Below, one piece after another: positions 48,690 through 58,924 of a DNA stretch of 64,000 bases (the first letter of the stretch is position 1; each line of letters starts with the position of its first letter). The position numbers and the translations under genes are program-made. The notes beneath the pieces are model-generated. The model saw only the letters and a program-made list of their open reading frames with translations, did not search any database and was not told the DNA's origin. Source of the stretch: Caprella mutica (lineage: Eukaryota > Arthropoda > Malacostraca > Amphipoda > Caprellidae); NCBI GenBank assembly GCA_947561585.1, contig CANNZV010001594.1, forward strand, positions 1-64,000, read 5' to 3'.

Positions 48690-48833
48690 ATGAGAAAATG
48701 GGGGAACCACCACCGCCACCCGCCCCACATCCCCATAGGGGGAACAACAGTGGTGGAAACATTGAGAATGGATCTCTACCACAACATTCAGGACACAGAA
48801 ACAGTGTACTGCAATCCCCTCACTACACCAATG
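48690..48833 (+). CDS. Exon F, proline-rich exon
   Basis: Acceptor CTTCTGTTTCAG and donor GTAAGAAC enclose 144 nt, phase 1 at both ends. It encodes EKMGEPPPPPAPHPHRG and then a Gly/Asn/Ser/His-rich stretch. The PPPPPAP run is a plausible SH3, WW or EVH1 ligand (inference). A 23-bp minisatellite begins only a few bases after the donor, and the exon frame stays open into it for about 25 codons, so a read-through form would gain a repeat-encoded tail. Confidence 0.8.
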
Positions 48834-48839
48834 GTAAGA

Positions 48840-49022
48840 ACACCAGTACTCCAACTGTTAGTACAGTAGTACATCAACTGTTAGTACACCAGTACATCAA
48901 CTGTTAGTACACCAGTACACCAACTGTTAGTACACCAGTACACCAGTACATCAACTGTTAGTACACCAGTACATCAACTGTTAGTACACCAGTACCAACT
49001 GTTAGTACACCAGTACATCAAC
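48840..49022. repeat. 23-bp minisatellite next to exon F
   Basis: CTGTTAGTACACCAGTACAT plus CAA, about seven copies, some shortened. It begins six bases after the exon F donor. Confidence 0.88.
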
Positions 49023-49023
49023 T

Positions 49024-49519
49024 GTTCATGTCACACCAGCCACACACAGCATAGACATTTTCAACACTCTACCTCTTACTACAAAGACATATCCACACTC
49101 AGACACAGAGATATCTCCTCCTAGTCAACTTGCCACCTAACTCCCTCCTGCAAGTTACGCCCCCTCCTGTCGACTCTAGTGAGGTCCACTTCTACCGTCG
49201 TGATAGGGTCACCCTGTCACGACTCTGATGTGGACATCGCCCTTCTCTCCCTTCTTACAAACATAGAATTGGGAGGGCGGACTTGGATCTGTGTGAGTAC
49301 TGCTCTACGGATCCGGGGACAATTTCCTACATTCTCACACAATGTCCAACACTACAACAACATCAGACCACACACAGCAACCATATACTGGAGCACCAAT
49401 TTCCACATCCCTCACACGTTCCTCGGGTGGATACTCCCGGAACGCGCTCACTTGGTCATCCCTTGCTCCTTGAGGGTACTATTACACCAACAGCAACACC
49501 TACACCAGTATACAAGTAG
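49024..49519 (+). pseudogene. Non-LTR retrotransposon ORF2 C-terminal fragment
   Basis: From about 49120 one frame reads HFYRRDRVTLSRL, a stop (TGA), then PSYKHRIGRADLDLCEYC and ISYILTQCPTL. This is the usual ending of non-LTR retrotransposon polyproteins: a helix after the RNase H region, then a C-x2-C...H-x4-C type zinc motif. Here Tyr stands where His is normally found, and there is an internal stop. The stretch from 49024 seems to belong too, but in another frame. Only the tail is present, with no reverse transcriptase, so it is dead. It lies in the intron between exons F and G in sense orientation. Confidence 0.6.
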
Positions 49520-49615
49520 TCACTAAACCAGTATTCTAGTATCTATATCACATTACTGCCAAAGATATTATACAACAGTAAAATACACCACTCTCACGAA
49601 TTTCTGTTCTAAAAA

Positions 49616-49624
49616 GCGCCATCT
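49616..49624 (-). promoter_or_regulatory. CTCF-like core motif on the left hairpin arm
   Basis: The complement reads AGATGGCGC. Its partner at 49827-49835 reads AGGTGGCGC on the plus strand, so the two face opposite ways. Confidence 0.25.
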
Positions 49625-49826
49625 GGATTTGAAAACGGGAACTAGAGAAACAACAACATTTGGTTTGTTTGATAAAATTTTAACTTGTATTTCATTCATA
49701 TAAATGAAGAATATTTTATTGGAAAATAAGCTTTACATCAGTAGAATAGATACAGCTAAATTAAATAGAGAAAAGAGATGAGCAACACCAAATGTTGTTG
49801 TTTCTCTAGTTCCCGTTTTCAAATCC

Positions 49827-49835
49827 AGGTGGCGC
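49827..49835 (+). promoter_or_regulatory. CTCF-like core motif on the right hairpin arm
   Basis: AGGTGGCGC, the mirrored partner of 49616-49624 in the inverted-repeat element. Confidence 0.25.
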
Positions 49836-49939
49836 TTTTTAAACAGAAGTTGTCGAGAGTAGTGTTTCTTGTTGTAGTATAATATCTTTGCTACTGCATA
49901 GGTGATGATAGTAAAGCTTCAACGTGTACTTATTCAATA

Positions 49940-50215
49940 GTACAGTGTTGAATGGTTTTACACCAGCGGTATATAGTATTCGATACCATTTCATATCGTC
50001 TGGCTATTCTTAAGATCTATGATTTGAAAAGCATATAGTCACAGCCTAATTATGGTTCATATATCAGTAGGAAGAGATTTCTACCTGCTGATTGTTAATT
50101 ATTTAATTAAGTAAAGGGAAAATAAATCACTTGTTTTTTCAGATTTCTTCTTCCTAATTCTATTTAATGAACCCACTATACATATAATATTAATATTGAA
50201 CCAAATAGAAGAATC
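49940..50215 (+). repeat. Left half of an inverted duplication around exons G-H
   Basis: It contains a partial family C copy followed by GGTTCATATATCAGTAGG, GAAGAGATTTCTACCTGC and TAAAGGGAAAATAA. The complement of 53540-53820 carries the same order with scattered differences. Confidence 0.8.
49941..50048. mobile_element. Family C MITE, partial
   Basis: The right part is present: GTTGAATGGTTTTACACC, GTATTCGATACCATTTCA, ending GCATATAGTCACAGCC. It is part of the inverted duplication with 53540-53820. Confidence 0.7.
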
Positions 50216-50342
50216 TAAATTAGGTTACCTAGAAGTTTTGTCTTTTTGACACAAGATTTTAGATTTTTTTATAAAATTCTGGTACTTAAGAACCAAAAAA
50301 ATTATCATTTGCATGATCTTGACTATTTTTTTTCTGATGCAG

Positions 50343-50447
50343 CATCTGATGGGGGTAGTTCCGGTCCCATGCTACTCAGTGCTTTGGGTGGTCTGGCTAG
50401 TCCCGGTCAGGTACCCGGTAGCCCATCTGGTGACCTGCACAGCAACA
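50343..50447 (+). CDS. Exon G, Gly/Ser/Pro exon
   Basis: Acceptor TTTCTGATGCAG and donor GTAAGTAA enclose 105 nt, phase 1 at both ends. It encodes SDGGSSGPMLLSALGGLASP and then a Gly/Pro/Ser segment ending HSN. It joins in phase to exon H. The exon is a frame-preserving cassette and, with exon H, lies between a pair of long inverted repeats (49940-50215 and 53540-53820). Confidence 0.8.
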
Positions 50448-51009
50448 GTAAGTAAAGGGTATTAAAAAGTAGCAAATTCTAATTTTAGATGCAGTTTTAA
50501 TATAATGTAAAACGTACCAAATGAGGTAAATACAATGTAGCCAGTTAGATGTTCAGCTTTCGATAGGAAATGGCTAGGTAGGATTCAAATTGAAAAACAC
50601 GGCAGTTACACTGAAAAGATCAGTGCAGCCACTTTCTGTGTAAAGCTGAAAATCTTTCCGTAACTTGCTATCTGCTACTATGTATATCTTCCCTAACCAC
50701 CAAATTACGAATCAAATGGAAATCCGAATCGAATTCCGGAAAAAAACTTATCCAAAACATAAAAAAATCTTAAATTATTAATGATTTATCAGGATAGCTT
50801 TCCGTAAACACATTCATCTAGAGTTTAGTTGATGCAATATCCCAAACTGTACCTCGTCTGATCAAATTATTTTATAGTTACTTTTTAGCTACAGTAAATA
50901 TATTTGAGAACCATTTTTATTGTTTCAGAATTTCATTTTAGAGGAGTTTTTACCGTAGATACTTGATAATATAATACCAGATTTTCAATGAAGTTTTTTC
51001 TTTTTTCAG

Positions 51010-51181
51010 GCAATGGCACCACGGCTCAGAATAGAGAGACTGTTGCTGCTGCCATTGCAGACATCAAACAGGCTATCAGGAGGACCAAGAACCTTCCTAC
51101 CAAAGGGGCCCCTGTTGAAAGATGTGCCCCTAATGGGGGTGTGCACGAGAAACCAGAAAACAACCCAGTGTGGGTTCCGAG
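51010..51181 (+). CDS. Exon H, compact conserved-looking exon
   Basis: Acceptor CTTTTTTCAG and donor GTGAGTTT enclose 172 nt, entering in phase 1 and leaving in phase 2. After a short polar start it encodes VAAAIADIKQAIRRTKNLPT, a well-formed amphipathic basic helix, then a Cys/Gly/Pro linker and a closing ENNPVWVPR motif. Helix plus aromatic-proline motif is the least disordered stretch of the whole protein and is the best query for finding the family. Unlike exons D-G, skipping it would shift the frame. Confidence 0.85.
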
Positions 51182-51265
51182 GTGAGTTTAAATACCTAGT
51201 GACAGATAAACTGTATAGTGCGACCAGGGAATCTGTTGCTGTTTAGTATGACTAGTTAGTATATA

Positions 51266-51345
51266 CATTAAAGCTCTTCTATAGTGAATGTAAAGTTTTG
51301 AGTAAGTGAACTACCCCGTATAGTGAACAAATTTCTTTAGTCTAC
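51266..51345. mobile_element. Family D remnant, left half
   Basis: CTCTTCTATAGTGAATGT, GAGTAAGTGAACTACCCC and CAAATTTCTTTAGTCTACC match the left arm of family D; no right arm follows. Confidence 0.65.
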
Positions 51346-52124
51346 CAATATATGAATGGAAATAACTATGTATCATATTAACCAATTCCATTTTTTTTAG
51401 TCAGAAAATAAATTAGCTATGTCTATTTAAAGATCGCACGAGTGGAATTAAACATAAAGAAAATAATTTTTTTATAAAATAAGTAGTTACGGAGTATCTA
51501 GCAGTTGTACATACACTTCAAAGTATTTTATTTAATAAAAAAGGGTTTTATTTGGTAACAGCAGGTGAAGTATGAATGACTCAATAATAAAAGTATATTA
51601 AATATATCAAATAATTATACAAATCGCATTATTTAATTGGGTTGTGATACCCCTGTCCCGGCATATATCTCTAAATTTATTTGTAGTATTTTATACAGTA
51701 TTTTAACAAAATAAATAATTTTGTTTGAAATGGAAATGTTTTACCATTAAAACCTAGCAGAAGAATTATGCTTATATATTTAACGGTGTCATTTATTTAT
51801 TTAAATATTAGCAGATTTTTTTGGGGGGGATGGTACTGATCGAACATTATTCATATTTGAGAAGAAATTATAAAATGTGTGCGGAACTTATCTGATTTTC
51901 TTAGAAAGTGTTTATACAAAAAGAAATATTAATTATAAAATCTCTTTGAATTGTTATTCAAAAGCGAAATAATAAATCGCTGAAGAAAATAAATTAATGA
52001 TATATCATTTTGTTTGTAGGAACGTTTTAATTTTCAAACTGTGATTTATTTTATATCTTAGGTTTCTGGCAACAAAATAAAAAGTAAACATTCACGTTAT
52101 ATCAAGTTTTCCATTATTTTAAAT
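51346..52124. other. No feature seen
   Basis: AT-rich intron between the family D remnant and the 14-bp array. Confidence 0.5.
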
Positions 52125-52768
52125 CATTATTTTAAACTCATTATTTTCATTATTTTGAACTCATTATTTTCATTATTTTGAACTCATTATTTTGAACTCA
52201 TTATTTTGAACTCATTATTTTGAACTCATTATTTTGAACTCATTATTTTGAACTCATTATTTTGAACTCATTATTTTGAACTCATTATTTTGAACTCATT
52301 ATTTTGAACTCATTATTTTAAATCATTACTATAAACTCATTATTTTAAACTCATTATTTTAAACTCATTATTTTAAATCATTACTATAAACTCATTATTT
52401 TAAACTCATTATTTTAAACTCATTATTTTAAACTCATTATTTTAAACTCATTATTTTAAATTCATTATTATAAACTCATTATTTTAAACTCATTATTTTA
52501 AATTTATTATTTTAAACTCATTATTTTAAACTCATTATTTTAAATTCATTATTTTAAACTCATTATTTGAACTCATTATTTTAAATTCATTATTATAAAC
52601 TCATTATTTTAAACTCATTATTTTAAACTCATTATTTTAAACTCATTATTTTAAATTCATTATTTTAAACTCATTATTTTAAATCATTATTTTAAACTCA
52701 TTATTTTAAACTCATTATTTTAAATTCATTATTTTAAACTCATTATTTTAAATCATTATTTTAAAAGC
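52125..52768. repeat. 14-bp minisatellite, about 45 copies
   Basis: AACTCATTATTTTA, the early copies in the AACTCATTATTTTG form and later ones mixed with AATTCATT, showing block-wise homogenisation. Confidence 0.95.
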
Positions 52769-53248
52769 TATCTTCTAATTTATATAATGTATTAGAATAT
52801 TTATTATATAAAACAACTATCAACTCACCAAAAAATAAACTATGAATTTAATGGGCTTCAACTCGTAATTATAATTTAAAATATTTTACTCTAATTTAAT
52901 ATTAATTAATCTGTTTTTGACGAAAATTATTGATTTTCAAAATAATTGAAATTGCGAGTCATTCTTTTCAATAATATATTACATCATAAAATAGTGTATT
53001 AATTTGTTGCAATTGGAAAATGTTTAAGTTAATTAAATGGGTACAGTATAATGTTACCCGGAAATTAATTAAAATTGAAGTATAAGATGTGCGAGCTTCA
53101 TAAAATGAATCTAAAGTTGAGACAGGATGATATCTTAATTTAAAGTTAGATAATTATTTGATAGCTCTAATTTGCTAAATTATTACAAGTTCTAAATTGG
53201 AAAAAATTGTCTTGAAAAAGAAAGTTATACATTAATTATTTTCGAATA

Positions 53249-53345
53249 CAGTAGTGAACTTAGAATCCAGAGTAAGGAAGTAGCCTGTATACTGAACAAA
53301 TTTTCTTTAGTTTTCTATAATGTGGACATCAGTTTTATAAAATTA
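53249..53345. mobile_element. Family D remnant, left half
   Basis: ACAGTAGTGAACTTAGAATC, GAGTAAGGAAGTAGCC and ACAAATTTTCTTTAG match the left arm; diverged, no right arm. Confidence 0.55.
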
Positions 53346-53379
53346 ATGGTGCGCATAACTCAACCAATCCTAGTGAAAT

Positions 53380-53452
53380 AATTATTATTGTATCGTTTTT
53401 TCTTATATGACCGAAAATGTGGAACTGGTCGATAATTAAGAACTTACCCTAT
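53380..53452. mobile_element. Family A remnant, right half
   Basis: Right arm only: TATCGTTTTTTCTTATATGA, then CCGAAAATGTGGAACTGG and ATAATTAAGAACTTACCC. Confidence 0.65.
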
Positions 53453-53539
53453 TCTCATACATTCCCTGTCAATAATAACGACATGTACCCTGATTGATGA
53501 GCATGGAATGGGCCAGTGAACTTATTGCCCATTGATTAT

Positions 53540-53820
53540 TATTAGGCTCTTCTATTCGGTTCATCATTACATAGTGGGTTCATTGAATAGATTTAGGAAG
53601 AAGATATTTGAAAAAGGAAGTAACTTATTTTCCCTTTACCTAATTAAATAATTAACAATCAGCAGGTAGAAATCTCTTCCTACTGATATATGAACCAAAA
53701 TTAGGGCTGTGACAATATGCTTTTAAAATCATTGATCTTAAGAATATCATAAACAAAATGAAATGGTATCGAATTCTATATACCACTGGTGTAGAACCAT
53801 TCAATTCTCCTTATTTCTCT
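53540..53820 (-). repeat. Right half of the inverted duplication
   Basis: On the minus strand it reads family C, then GGTTCATATATCAGTAGG, CTGATTGTTAATTATTTAAT and CAATGAACCCACTATG, parallel to 49940-50215. Confidence 0.8.
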
Positions 53821-53873
53821 CAGTCTATAATATTTTCAGGATCTATGATCTTAAAGCATATTGTCACAACCCT
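53703..53873. mobile_element. Family C MITE
   Basis: Ends AGGGCTGTGACAATATGC and GCATATTGTCACAACCCT are inverted, with the usual ATGGTATCGAATTCTATA interior. Confidence 0.85.
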
Positions 53874-54046
53874 AGTTTTCTCAACTAAAAATTAGCCGGA
53901 TGGAAAATTGCATAATGAACTTTACTTTGAATTCTGTTGCTTTGTAATAATATAATATTTAATTATATATTGTATAGAGACTGATATCTACACCATGAAT
54001 GCATTTTTTAGTCATATAAAAATAATGACCAATCGAAATGTTCCAT

Positions 54047-54255
54047 AAAGGTACGATTGGCATGTAGCGATTGTGCGATTATCGCACATAGATAGTCGTC
54101 CAGCGATAATCGCTGGGCACTACTTCAATGTTATTCCTATGGGACTGTTTTGAAACGAGCGATTATCGCTGAACACTTTTTCATTGAATTCCTATTGCTG
54201 GGCGATCTTCGCTGAACGATAATCGCAACAATCGCTGCATGCCAAACGTTCCTTT
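54047..54255. mobile_element. MITE rich in CGATAATCGC motifs
   Basis: AAAGGTACGATTGGCATGTA at the left is the inverse of TGCATGCCAAACGTTCCTTT at the right; TA flanks. Inside, GCGATTATCGC and CCAGCGATAATCGCTGG form further palindromes. Confidence 0.7.
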
Positions 54256-54530
54256 AGGTACCTGACTCTAAAGGAAATATTAGCATTTGGTAATACCATT
54301 TTAAACTAATTACAATTAATACACTCAATGTGAGAGATTTGATATAGTACTTTTTTCTTCATATTCCGACCCTTCACTTTAATATGTTTCATGACGTCAC
54401 AATGACGTACGTAAATTTATCGCGTGGGTTTCTTTTCTACGTATCTTTGTGTATGAAAAAGTTTCAAGAATTAGAACTTTCAAGAACCTGTCAGCCTTCG
54501 TAGCTGTTCGAAAACGCATACGAGTTCGAT

Positions 54531-54785
54531 AACACGTAGGGTTTTTAAGTCTTTCCACCAGACTTTTTGCTAAGCTCCTCCTACTTTTTCAACGAGAATA
54601 TAAGAAAAAATTATATAATAGTTATTTATTTTAGTTGGTATCCATGATACCTGCAGGTAGATACCAACTGAAATAAATAATAATTAAATCGTTTTTTCTT
54701 ATATTCTCGTGGAAAAAGTAGGAGGAGCTTAGCAAAAAGTCTGGTGGAAAGACTTGAAAAACCCTACGTGTGTACGGCCCTTTAG
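54531..54785. mobile_element. Family B hairpin MITE, left end lost
   Basis: Arms ACGTAGGGTTTTTAAGTC...GCTAAGCTCCTCCTAC and the complement ending GTGTACGGCCCTTTA. The core is shortened on its right side. The left terminal GGGCCGTAC block is missing. Confidence 0.75.
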
Positions 54786-54948
54786 CGTTAGTATTCTTAG
54801 CGTTATTTGCATTATCTAAGGCAGATTCATTGGATTTGTTATACGGACTATCTTTAATTGTACCTAATTACTTTAGTGTGAAGCAAGGCTAAAGGTATTA
54901 GTGACCTATTTAACACTCGTACATCTAAATAGCATAATAGAGAGTTAG

Positions 54949-54988
54949 TATCCCAGGCAAGAAGGAATATTCCTGGGATATTAAAGGT
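54949..54988. repeat. Family CCTGGGATATT, single unit
   Basis: TATCCCAGGCAAGAAGGAAT then ATTCCTGGGATATTAAAGG: one inverted pair, perhaps the unexpanded ancestral form. Confidence 0.6.
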
Positions 54989-55059
54989 AAAGTGTCAAAT
55001 TATTACAATAATTATTGTCTGTTATGTTTGAGTCCTTATTGATTATTGATTATTTCACA

Positions 55060-55300
55060 CTGTGACACTCCATCACACGTTGTGTCCGAAAACTCAGACA
55101 CGTTGTGTCCGAAAACTCACACACGTTGTGTCCGAAAACTCACACACTGTGTCCGAAAGCTTACACGTTGTGTCCGAAAACTCTCGTTGTGTCCGGAAAA
55201 ATCTCTTTGTGTCCGAAAGCTCACGTTGTGTCTGAATACTCTCGTCGTGTCCGAAAACTCACACTGTGTCCAAAAACTCTCGTCGTGTCCGAAAACTCAT
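55060..55300. repeat. About 21-bp minisatellite, 11 copies
   Basis: GTTGTGTCCGAAAACTCACA plus C with variable length; GC-richer than its surroundings. Confidence 0.88.
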
Positions 55301-55501
55301 AGTTTCTATCCTGACACTCTAGTGCCAACTAATGGACTCTGCTTAGAGCAAACGGAATAGTCATCTGTCTCCCTGTAAGGCATCATCTGTCTTGCCTCTT
55401 CGCCTCCAATGATAGCAATGGCATTCGCATTAGATATATGGAGGCAAAGCTTGTCTCTGATATCTACATCGCAGTCCTAGGATGTACCTGTAGCTAATAA
55501 C

Positions 55502-55820
55502 TAGGGTTGTCACAATAGGCTTTTGAAATGAAAGATCGAGAATATAATAGATGGTAAGTTACGAATTATCGGTCAGTTGTAGCTACATCTTTCGGTTAAA
55601 AAGGAAAAAACAATCTAGTAGTAAGTAAAATTATGATAAAGTAATAATTATTATATAGTTTTTTCTCATGTGAGCGAAGATTTGTAATTTATCCTAAACA
55701 GAGAGAATTAAAGAGTATTGAATGGTTCTACACCAGCGGTATATAGCATTCGATACCATTTCATTTCGTCAATGATATTCTTAAGATCTATGATTTTAAA
55801 AGCATATTGTCACAACCCTA
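55502..55820. mobile_element. Family C MITE split by a family A insertion
   Basis: The left end TAGGGTTGTCACAATAGG and right end GCATATTGTCACAACCCT belong to one copy interrupted by the family A element at 55553-55694. Confidence 0.8.
55553..55694. mobile_element. Family A MITE inserted in a family C copy
   Basis: Ends GGTAAGTTACGAATTATC and TTTGTAATTTATCC. Family C sequence resumes on both sides (AGAATATAATAGA before, CAGAGAGAATTAAAG after), so this copy is the younger insertion. Confidence 0.75.
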
Positions 55821-55824
55821 GTCA

Positions 55825-56565
55825 TAATAGATACTGTGTGCATTATTACTGACTTAGATAACTTTTGTGTCACCGCATAAAGGTGTTTTATGGATAATAT
55901 CAACAGACTCATGTGAAGTATTGGCTACCTTTTCAAAATATATATATTTTCTACATTTCAGTTATTCATGATATACAATTTTATGCGAGTTGCAGTTTGG
56001 TGGGTTGACATTTTGGAAAAAAATGTTCCGTACTTTTTATTTTTTATTTCTTTGACGCGACTAAAAGATTATAAACAAAAGAGCACGTCCACCCATTCGT
56101 GAAACATTGACTTTTTCTACTAAAAGTCGTATGAATGCCCAAAGAAAATGTCCATTTTATATTTCAATGTGAACTAAGTATTATTATTATGATTTTCTTT
56201 TGGAAAAGCATCTAAAAATCCTTTTTGCAATAAGAATAGAGTTTCCATCTTTGTGTTTAATCAGTGCGCCAGTACGTTAAGTCCCAGAAGTAATTTCAAG
56301 CTTCGACTCAACAAATAAAAGAGTCTGAAATAAAAGAGCAGGCTAAAAAGCAGTAGTGATGTATCTGGAAAAGTCTTTGATGGCACCATTCAAAGTGTTA
56401 GGCCTCAGGCTGAACTATTTTAAAGATAGATCACTAATCATTTTGCCTTTCATTTGCTTCACAATAGTTCACTTTTGACCCTCTATCTCTGAAATTAATT
56501 TGAATTAAAAAAAAATTGTCTGATATTCCAGTAAGATATATAGGCAAAGAAAATATATAAAAAAT
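55825..56565. other. No feature seen
   Basis: AT-rich intron with no repeats or long frames. Confidence 0.5.
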
Positions 56566-56972
56566 CCTAGTGAAGAGTACACATGTATTCTAATATATGA
56601 AAGAGTACACATGTGTTCTAATATATGAAAGAGTACACATGTGCTCTAATATATGAAAGAGTACACATGTGTTCTAATATATGAAAGAGTACACATGTGC
56701 TCTAATATATGAAAGAGTACACATGTGTTCTAATATATGAAAGAGTACACATGTGCTCTAATATATGAAAGAGTACACATGTGCTCTAATATATGAAAGA
56801 GTACACATGTATTCTAATATATGAAAGAGTACACATGTGCTCTAATATATGAAAGAGTACACATGTGTTCTAATATATGAAAGAGTACACATGTGCTCTA
56901 ATATATGAAAGAGTACACATGTGCTCTAATATATGAAAGAGTACACATGTGCTCTAATATATGAAAGAGTAC
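56566..56972. repeat. 28-bp minisatellite, about 14.5 copies
   Basis: GAAAGAGTACACATGTGCTC then TAATATAT. GAGTACACATGTGCTC is a near palindrome; variants alternate GTGCTC, GTGTTC and GTATTC. Confidence 0.95.
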
Positions 56973-56989
56973 ACATTTGTTTATCCGGT

Positions 56990-58924
56990 CATTTGAGGGG
57001 GACATATATGATTTTTTAGACAAAAGGGACATATTTGACGTCCTAGGATATAGTGGGATAAATTTATTTATTCGAATGATTAGTGCTATCAATCTTACCT
57101 CTCATATTCAGAGGTTTAACGTTCAATATATTTTTAAGCCAATTTCTGAAACTTCGACGATAACTTAGGAGTTTTCCGCGGAAATTTAGGCGGTATTTTT
57201 GTCCGCTTAGACGCCATCGAACTCATTGATCCTAATTTAAATATTCAAATACTTCCCAAGCGTATAAGTCATAGTTTAGAAAAAAACTAAGTTCTAATTT
57301 GAAGTATAATCCATAATATATTAGAGGAAAACATCATTTATAATCAATTTGAAGATATCAATTAGTTCTACTTGTTTGTAATAGAGAATATAGTTTTTAT
57401 AAAACACGAAAAAATATAGTTAGTTGCATGTTCTTTTCCTTGATATTTAAATGATTTTCGATATGTGAATTATAGCAAAAAGAATATACTATGATGCTAT
57501 AAATAATGTGTTTAAAAACATTTTAATTTCTAGTGAATATAATAATGGCTTCACTTCTATACCTCCTTCGTGCCTGTAATTTTAAAAGCTTTTTACGCCA
57601 GTCACTTCATCATAAGATTTACTTACTTTCTCTGTCACGGATATATTTACTGCACTATGTATACTCTATGCATAACTCAAGCATTAAAGTGTAGTTCAGA
57701 CATTAATGAATAGTTTATTATACTACAACACGGACATACATTATTTACTTTTATAGAATGTACGGTTGGAAAAAACTATGTTTTTCGTAACTTTTTGCAG
57801 TAATATTTATACTGTTAATGGAATTGTACTAAAAATAATTACTTCTTTTGAATCATTGTAGTTGGTGGTACCTCTAATGTTACAAATAAGAAGGTTACTG
57901 CCCCAAAGAATACAGTTCTAAAAATATTATTCCTTGCGAATAAGTTTTTTATGATATTGGTTTTAAGGTTAATAGATCATTGATTGGCTTTGTAGATTGG
58001 CCAGTAAGAGTACCTTATACTCTGTTTACTATGTGTTTAAATTTTAGACGGAAGCAACATATGCTTTATGGGCACACCGGTGAAACTCTATACTTCTGAT
58101 GAAGGATACTAAATATAAATTACTCTTAATATCATTAATATCCAGTACGAATAAATCTCTTGACGCAGTATGACATCCTTTATAGGTCGTTGTGCTAAAT
58201 GTTCCACCTATCGTACCATCTGAATCACTGGCAACGACATGCTGTCCGTTAAGTGATACAGGCGGCTTAGTGGATCTATTGAAGTAACCTGTCAACTCTA
58301 GAATTGATGTCTCAAACTAAGATTACCTTCAACACCTAGATTCTCTACTAGGTACTACCAGTCAAAGTTATATTCGATATGTACTACCAATCAAAGATAT
58401 AATCCTAGATTCTCATCAGGGTGATCCGCATGTACTAGCTGTCAAAGATATATCGATTTCAGTGATAGTTATAATCAGGTGTTTTGAATGTTTTTTATAC
58501 TTCAATTATAATTCTTCTTGAACACTATTCACTTATTTAAATTGAATTGTGGGTCTTGATATCTTTTACAATAACATTCTTCTGGTAGCTTTTCACAAAA
58601 AAACTATCTATATTCTTACAAATCTTCCTATAAGTAATAGTATTCTGCATGATATAAATACATACAATGAATGTGACTTGTTAAAGACATGGAATATCTG
58701 AAGATGACGTACTGAGGGTCTTCAGAAACTCATTGAAGTGACAATGTCGATCAGGAAGATATGAGGGTGTTCGAACTAAGCCACTCAATATGGTGGCGTC
58801 TAATTTAGATACTAATTTGTTATTTAAGTTTAGAAGATGATTAACATTGTTGCAATTGGGTTGGTTTATTGGTTTCTGTTTACGGTATTGCGATTATATT
58901 TTATGATGATAAATCATTAACCGT
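56990..58924. other. Unassigned intron
   Basis: A minus-strand open frame at 58044-58295 (83 codons) has a fairly natural composition (SLNGQHVVASDSDGTIGG) but no recognised family and no convincing splice frame. A short duplicated block (GTACTACCA.TCAAAG.TAT) lies at about 58350-58400. Confidence 0.35.

Larger units (their letters stand above)
49559..49891. mobile_element. Long inverted-repeat element, arms about 105 bp
   Basis: The left arm 49559-49663 and right arm 49788-49891 are near-complementary, including AAAAAGCGCCATCTGG, GGGAACTAGAGAAACAAC and AAAGATATTATA blocks. About 125 bp of AT-rich sequence separates them. It looks like a foldback or MITE-type element. Target duplication was not clear. 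Confidence 0.7.

Noticed and set aside
55046..55360. Cys-rich frame of 104 codons (possible small secreted peptide)
   Set aside because: The Cys residues come from the TGTGTCCGAAAACTC repeat unit in two frames at once; no signal peptide.
56566..56972. CRISPR-like array of palindromic 28-bp repeats
   Set aside because: No spacers; head-to-tail units differ only by point changes.
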